Source: DATBJJ01 sp963750915 (GTDB lineage Bacteria > Acidobacteriota > Vicinamibacteria > Vicinamibacterales > 2-12-FULL-66-21). From it: 64,000 nt of DNA. The notes under the pieces were generated by a model. The model was not told where the DNA came from. It saw nothing but the letters and a program-made list of their open reading frames with translations, and ran no database searches. The stretch lies in the NCBI GenBank assembly GCA_963750915.1, contig CAVVSF010000009.1, positions 806,001 to 870,000 of the forward strand. Direction: 5' to 3'. The translations under genes were made by a program, and so were the position numbers. Shown here in pieces: positions 59,834 to 64,000 of this stretch (position 1 is its first letter; every line of letters begins with the position of its first letter).

Positions 59834-62407
59834 GTGATGCGAAGATTGTGGCCAGAATCGAAGACGCTGAGTCGGCTGCTGGCGGCCGCGATCGCTGCGG
59901 CATGCGTGCTCGCAGCGCTGTCGATCTGGCGGCCGCGCGTCTGGCCATCGGTCGACGTGTCGTCACAGGCAGCGCAGCAGACACCGGAAACGTTCCTCCA
60001 GGCGACGCGCCGCGCCCTGGCCCAGGGACGGGCGGCTGAGGCGGAATCACTGGCAAAAGCACGCCCCGCCAACGACGCCGACGCCGCGGCCGTGCTGGCG
60101 CGCCTCGCTGCGTCACGCGGGCAGTACGACCAGGCGTTGAAGCTGCTGGAAGCGGCGGTGACGACGCAGGCGGCGGGGGAAGCGGCGCTCGAGCTCGGGC
60201 TTCTGCAGAAGCGTCAGTTCGGAAAGGCCGACGTCGCGGCACAGCTCCTCAACCGCGTGCTGACGAGCGCCACTGGTGTGCCCGAGCCGGAGTCCTATTA
60301 CCGCGCCGCGCGCGCCGCGCAGGCGCTCGGGCAGCTGCAAGACGCCAACACCCTCTACCGTGCGGCGGTCCGCTCGAACGATCCGGCGATGGAGACTGGC
60401 TGGGGTGAGCTGTTCCTCGAGACCCAGAACCCCGCCGAGGCGCTGAAGTCGTTTCAGAAGGTGCTCGAGCAGGACGGCAAGTGGGCCCCGGCGCACCTCG
60501 GGATGGCGCGGACGCTCGCGAACGAGAACCCTCCGGCTGCCGCAGCCGCCGCCGAGCAGGCGCTCAAGATCGATCCGGGCTATGCCGAGGCCGAGCTCTT
60601 CCTGGCCGAGCTCGATCTCGACAACACGCGCTACGCCGAGGCTCGCGAGCGAATCGGAAAGGTGCTGACGGCCAACCCGTCGCATCTGGACGCCCGGGCG
60701 CTGCTCGGCGCCATCGCCTACGTCCGCGACGACAAGGCGGCGCACGAGGCCGAGGTCGCCAAGGTGCTGGCGATCAACCCCGCGTTCGGCGAGGTGTATC
60801 GCGTCGCCGGCGAGTTGTCGGCGCGCAACTACCGCTTCGACGAAGCGGTCGCGCTGACGCGCAAGGCCATCACCCTCGATTCGACGAATATCCGCGCCGC
60901 CAGCGATCTCGGGCTTCACCTCATGCGGACGGGTGACGAAGCCGAGGCGCGGAAGGTGCTCGACAGCACCTTCAAGGCGTTCCCGTTCGATCGGGTCACG
61001 TTCAACCTCCTCGGCCTGCTCGACAAGCTCGAGAAGTTCGAGGTCGTGCAGGAAGGCGACCTGATCTTCAAGTTTCATCCGGACGAAGCCAAGATCCTGC
61101 GCGAGTACGCGATCCCGCTCGCGAAGGAGGCGCTCGCCAAGCTGTCGGCCTCCTATCAGTTCACGCCGAAGGGCCCGATCCTGATCGAGATCTTCCCGGT
61201 GCACGACGATTTTGCCGTGCGCAACCTCGGCCTTCCCGGACTGGTCGGCGCCCTCGGCGCCTGCTTCGGCCGCGTCGTCAGCATGGACTCGCCGCGGGCG
61301 AAGCCGCCGGGCTCGTTCTCGTGGGAGGCGACGCTCTGGCACGAGCTCGCGCACGTCATCACGCTCCAGATGTCGAACCAGCGGGTGCCGCGCTGGCTGA
61401 CCGAGGGCGCGTCGGTCTTCGAAGAGAGCCGGGCCCGGCCGACGTGGGGCGGTGAGATGGAAGTGCCGTTCGCGCTGGCCATGGAGCGCGATCGCGTGCT
61501 GCCGCTGAAGGACCTCAATTCCGGGTTCACGAAGCCGGACACGATCGCGCTGGCGTATTACCAGGCGTCGCTGCTCGTCCGCCATATCGTCGACACGCAC
61601 GGCGAAGCGGCGCTGCGATCGCTCGTGCGCGTCTATGCCGACGGTGTCGAGGGGGACGCCGCCGTGAGCAAGGGCCTGGGCGTCTCGATCGAGACGCTGC
61701 AGGGCACGTTCGACAAGATGCTGGAGTCGCGGTTCGCGTCGATCCGGGCGGCGCTGCGCGAAACCGGCAAGCCGGTCGCGGGGATGGCGCAGGGCGATCT
61801 CACGGCGCTGAAGAATGAGGCGTCGCTTCGGCCGCAGAGCTACCGGGCGCAGCTGCAGCTCGGCGCGGCGCTGGCCAAGCAGGGGGACAAGGCCGCGTTC
61901 GAGCCGCTCGAGAAGGCGGCGGAGCTCGTGCCGGCGGCGATCGGCGAGGACAGCCCGCACGCGATGATGGGCGCCCTCGCGGAACGTCTCGGCGATCCCG
62001 AGCGTGCGATGCGCGAGTATGCGGCGCTGCTGGCCCGCGACGGCACGGCAATCGCGGCGGCGCGGCGGTTGTCGGAGCTGGCCACGAAGGCCAACAACGA
62101 AAAGCTGGTCGCCCTCGCCAACGCCCGGATCGTCGAGCTCGATCCGTTCGACGCCGGCACGCACACGATCCTCGGGCGAGCTGCGCTGCGGGCGAAGGAC
62201 CCGGTCGTCTCGACGCGCGAGTTCAAGGTCGCGCTGGCGATCGGACCCGCGGATCGAGCCTCGGCGCACTGCGATCTCGCGGAAGGGTATCTGCTGGCCA
62301 ATCGCCCGGCGGACGCCAAGCGCGAAGCGCTCGCCGCGCTCGAGATCGCGCCCAGCTTCGAACGGGCGCAGGACATCCTGCTCAAGGCCATCGACGGGGG
62401 CCGATGA
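59834..62407 (+). CDS. TPR protein with peptidase-MA (gluzincin) domain
   Basis: 857 residues. One N-terminal helix (about 12-31) anchors or exports it. Residues about 55-400 are some ten TPR units (ALKSFQKVLEQDGKWAPAHLGMARTLA, AEQALKIDPGYAEAELFLAELDL, YAEARERIGKVLTANPSHLDARALLGAI). The metalloprotease core is at about 440-620: HELAH with H503, E504 and H507, then the third-ligand segment RWLTEGASVFEE. More TPRs finish the protein. Its stop overlaps the DUF4159 gene by 4 nt. Same components as the 616-residue gene near the left edge but in the opposite order. Confidence 0.85.
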   Translation: MMRRLWPESKTLSRLLAAAIAAACVLAALSIWRPRVWPSVDVSSQAAQQTPETFLQATRRALAQGRAAEAESLAKARPANDADAAAVLARLAASRGQYDQALKLLEAAVTTQAAGEAALELGLLQKRQFGKADVAAQLLNRVLTSATGVPEPESYYRAARAAQALGQLQDANTLYRAAVRSNDPAMETGWGELFLETQNPAEALKSFQKVLEQDGKWAPAHLGMARTLANENPPAAAAAAEQALKIDPGYAEAELFLAELDLDNTRYAEARERIGKVLTANPSHLDARALLGAIAYVRDDKAAHEAEVAKVLAINPAFGEVYRVAGELSARNYRFDEAVALTRKAITLDSTNIRAASDLGLHLMRTGDEAEARKVLDSTFKAFPFDRVTFNLLGLLDKLEKFEVVQEGDLIFKFHPDEAKILREYAIPLAKEALAKLSASYQFTPKGPILIEIFPVHDDFAVRNLGLPGLVGALGACFGRVVSMDSPRAKPPGSFSWEATLWHELAHVITLQMSNQRVPRWLTEGASVFEESRARPTWGGEMEVPFALAMERDRVLPLKDLNSGFTKPDTIALAYYQASLLVRHIVDTHGEAALRSLVRVYADGVEGDAAVSKGLGVSIETLQGTFDKMLESRFASIRAALRETGKPVAGMAQGDLTALKNEASLRPQSYRAQLQLGAALAKQGDKAAFEPLEKAAELVPAAIGEDSPHAMMGALAERLGDPERAMREYAALLARDGTAIAAARRLSELATKANNEKLVALANARIVELDPFDAGTHTILGRAALRAKDPVVSTREFKVALAIGPADRASAHCDLAEGYLLANRPADAKREALAALEIAPSFERAQDILLKAIDGGR

Positions 62408-63207
62408 GGCCGGGAGCACGAGGCGCGCCGATCGTCGCCGCGCTCGGAGCTCTGTGCGCGCTGGCGTGGGCCGGGCCGTCGTTCGAGGCGGTTGCGCAGA
62501 GCTCGATCGCCCGTGACGGCCGATTCGCCGGCCTCGAGTGGACCTTCGCCCGCATCAAGTATCAAGGCTCGAAGCTGCCCGGCCTGTCGGGGTGCGATAC
62601 CTACGACGAGTGCTGGACCATCGACTATCCAGCCGCCGAGCAGAACCTCTCGCGCCGCGTCCGGACTGTGACCTCGATCCAGGTCAACGAGCCCGTGGCT
62701 TTTCCAATCGACGATCAGGCGCTATGGGCGAATCCCTGGATCTATCTCGTCGAGCCGGGGACCTGGATTCCGACCGACGCCGAGGTCGAGCGCCTGCGTG
62801 AATACCTGCTGCGCGGCGGCACGCTGACCTTCGACGACTTCCACGGCAACGTCGAGTGGGCGAATCTCGAGAAGCAGATGAAGCGGGTCTTTCCGAACCG
62901 TCGCATCGTCGATCTTCCTCCGGAGCATCCAATCTTCAACTCGTTCTACAAGATTCCCGAGTATCCGCAGACCCCCGGGCTCGGCTCCTTTCTCGCCGGC
63001 CGGATGTGGGAGAAGGGCGGCTATGTCGCGAAACTACGCGCGATCGAGGACGACAGCGGCCGCGCCATGGTGCTGATCAACTGGAACGTCGACATGGGCG
63101 ACGGCTGGGAGTGGTCGAACGCCGCCGACTATCCCGGCTACGTCCGCTTCACCGCCCAGGCCTATCGGATGCAGATTAACGAAATCGTTTACTCGCTGAC
63201 CCACTGA
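62404..63207 (+). CDS. DUF4159 secreted protein
   Basis: 267 residues. Signal peptide about 1-33 (ending EAVAQS). LEWTFARIKYQGSKLPGLSGCDTYDECWTIDYPAAEQNLSRRVRTVTSIQVN begins the DUF4159 domain, with WANPWIYLVEPGTWIPTDAEVERLREYLLRGGTLTFDDFHG forming its glutamine-amidotransferase-like core. The family is regularly linked to MoxR ATPase and BatA-like operons; here the MoxR gene overlaps it (TGATG). Role unknown. Confidence 0.88.
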   Translation: MRPGARGAPIVAALGALCALAWAGPSFEAVAQSSIARDGRFAGLEWTFARIKYQGSKLPGLSGCDTYDECWTIDYPAAEQNLSRRVRTVTSIQVNEPVAFPIDDQALWANPWIYLVEPGTWIPTDAEVERLREYLLRGGTLTFDDFHGNVEWANLEKQMKRVFPNRRIVDLPPEHPIFNSFYKIPEYPQTPGLGSFLAGRMWEKGGYVAKLRAIEDDSGRAMVLINWNVDMGDGWEWSNAADYPGYVRFTAQAYRMQINEIVYSLTH

Positions 63208-64000
63208 TGAACCCAGCTGCCGGAATGAGCCGCGCCCAGGACGACAGCGGCGCCGACGACCTCGCCGATGTTGCGCGCCGGGTGGCGCAGGGCCGTGAGC
63301 GGATTCTCGCTGAGATTCGCAAGGTGATCGTCGGCCAGGACCACGTCATCGATCAGGTACTGATCGCGCTCTTCACGGGCGGGCACTGCCTGATCACGGG
63401 CGTGCCCGGCCTTGCCAAGACGCTGCTGATCAAGACCGTCGCCCAGATCCTCGATCTCTCGTTCAAGCGCATCCAGTTCACGCCCGACCTCATGCCGGCC
63501 GACATCACGGGCACCGAGGTCCTCGACGAGGAGGCTGGCCACCGCTCGCTGCGATTCATCACCGGGCCGATCTTCGCCCAGATCATCCTCGCCGACGAGA
63601 TCAACCGGACGCCGCCCAAGACCCAGGCGGCGCTGCTCGAGGCGATGCAGGAGTATCACGTCACCGCCGCCGGCCGGACCTATCCGCTCGAGCAGCCGTT
63701 CTTCGTCCTCGCGACGCAGAACCCGATCGAGCTCGAAGGCACCTATCCGCTGCCCGAGGCGCAACTCGATCGCTTCATGTTCAACATCGTCATGCACTAC
63801 CTGACCGAAGACGAAGAGGTGCGGGTCGTGACGCAGACGACCGGCGTGCGGACCGAGACGCCGCAGCGCGTCCTGACCGGCGCCGAGATCCTCGAGATTC
63901 AGCAACTGGTGCGCCAGGTGATCGTCGCCGAGGAAGTCGCCCGCTACGCGGTCCGGCTGGTCGACGCCTCGCGTCCGGGTCGCCAGGGCGGCCATGCCTT
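63207..64000 (+). CDS. MoxR-family AAA ATPase (3' end outside window)
   Basis: 264 residues before the edge. GQDHVIDQVLIALFTGGHCLITGVPGLAKTLL is the MoxR Walker A region (GVPGLAKT), IILADEINRTPPKTQAALLEAMQEYHVT is Walker B and the MoxR signature, and FFVLATQNPIELEGTYPLPEAQLDRFMF is sensor 1 with the arginine finger area. MoxR ATPases work as chaperones with DUF58 and VWA-domain proteins, which would be expected just past the edge. ATG 63207 overlaps the previous stop by one base. Confidence 0.95.
   Translation, partial: MNPAAGMSRAQDDSGADDLADVARRVAQGRERILAEIRKVIVGQDHVIDQVLIALFTGGHCLITGVPGLAKTLLIKTVAQILDLSFKRIQFTPDLMPADITGTEVLDEEAGHRSLRFITGPIFAQIILADEINRTPPKTQAALLEAMQEYHVTAAGRTYPLEQPFFVLATQNPIELEGTYPLPEAQLDRFMFNIVMHYLTEDEEVRVVTQTTGVRTETPQRVLTGAEILEIQQLVRQVIVAEEVARYAVRLVDASRPGRQGGHA

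Noticed and set aside
57567..60242. Very long minus-strand frame (about 890 codons) across the membrane protein and TPR genes
   Set aside because: Extremely Arg-rich, spans two convincing plus-strand genes and their promoter; an antisense artefact.

Overview
The window is a 64 kb stretch of GC-rich chromosome (third codon positions are almost all G/C). No rRNA gene is present, so the taxon is inferred only from gene content. A CarD regulator, secreted DUF1080 protein with a Gfo/Idh/MocA neighbour, MoxR plus DUF4159, LytS/LytTR, Lon, TPR proteins with peptidase-MA metalloprotease cores and the intergenic palindrome families together suggest an acidobacterium, possibly of the Vicinamibacteria group (inference, moderate confidence). 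There is no prophage, insertion sequence, CRISPR array or rRNA operon.

Layout. 0-9.4 kb: a secreted TPR metalloprotease, a two-RCK potassium channel, an HpcH/HpaI aldolase, a DUF1080 protein, a frame-broken oxidoreductase, then a translationally coupled pair made of a NUDIX hydrolase and a protein joining a TIR-like/nucleoside-deoxyribosyltransferase-like domain to a macro domain. This pair is the most unusual unit of the window and looks like an NAD/ADP-ribose handling or conflict module. 9.4-12.3 kb: a redox-looking operon of outer-membrane porin, CuA copper protein and di-haem oxidoreductase, the last two lacking a stop codon between them, preceded by a palindromic operator candidate. 12.3-17.3 kb: two small zinc-ribbon ORFs, a decayed and frame-broken segment containing a PQQ-like propeller pseudogene, a secreted beta-helix protein and tRNA-Leu(CAA). 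17.4-29.3 kb: GNAT enzyme, HD-GYP protein with a large helical-repeat partner, a secreted TolB-like propeller, HtrA protease, a frame-broken cation/proton antiporter, an ATP-grasp ligase and an exported methyltransferase.

29.4-46.1 kb: housekeeping and regulation: CarD (with promoter and terminator), PlsC, DUF4126, a GAF/anti-sigma-like kinase, Rex-MoaC-hydroxyacid dehydrogenase, acyl-CoA ligase, an overlapping LytS-LytTR-signal peptidase I operon, a lone NuoI, a phosphoesterase, a fused homocysteine methyltransferase/MTHFR and two overlapping phospholipid methyltransferase-like genes. 46.1-64 kb: two tandem paralogous polytopic membrane proteins, a GT-B-like protein, Lon, a small lipid-type cassette (ketosynthase, FAD oxidoreductase, ICMT-like methyltransferase) with a LacI-type operator, another polytopic membrane protein, and the start of a TPR-metalloprotease / DUF4159 / MoxR operon running off the right edge.

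Two sequence-wide patterns stand out. First, many unit-heading genes carry a -10-like hexamer only 6-13 nt before the start codon and no Shine-Dalgarno, which suggests widespread leaderless mRNAs. Second, several otherwise intact genes are broken by a single extra base, nearly always of the same sign, which is more easily explained by residual consensus errors than by independent pseudogene formation; functional conclusions about those genes should allow for this.
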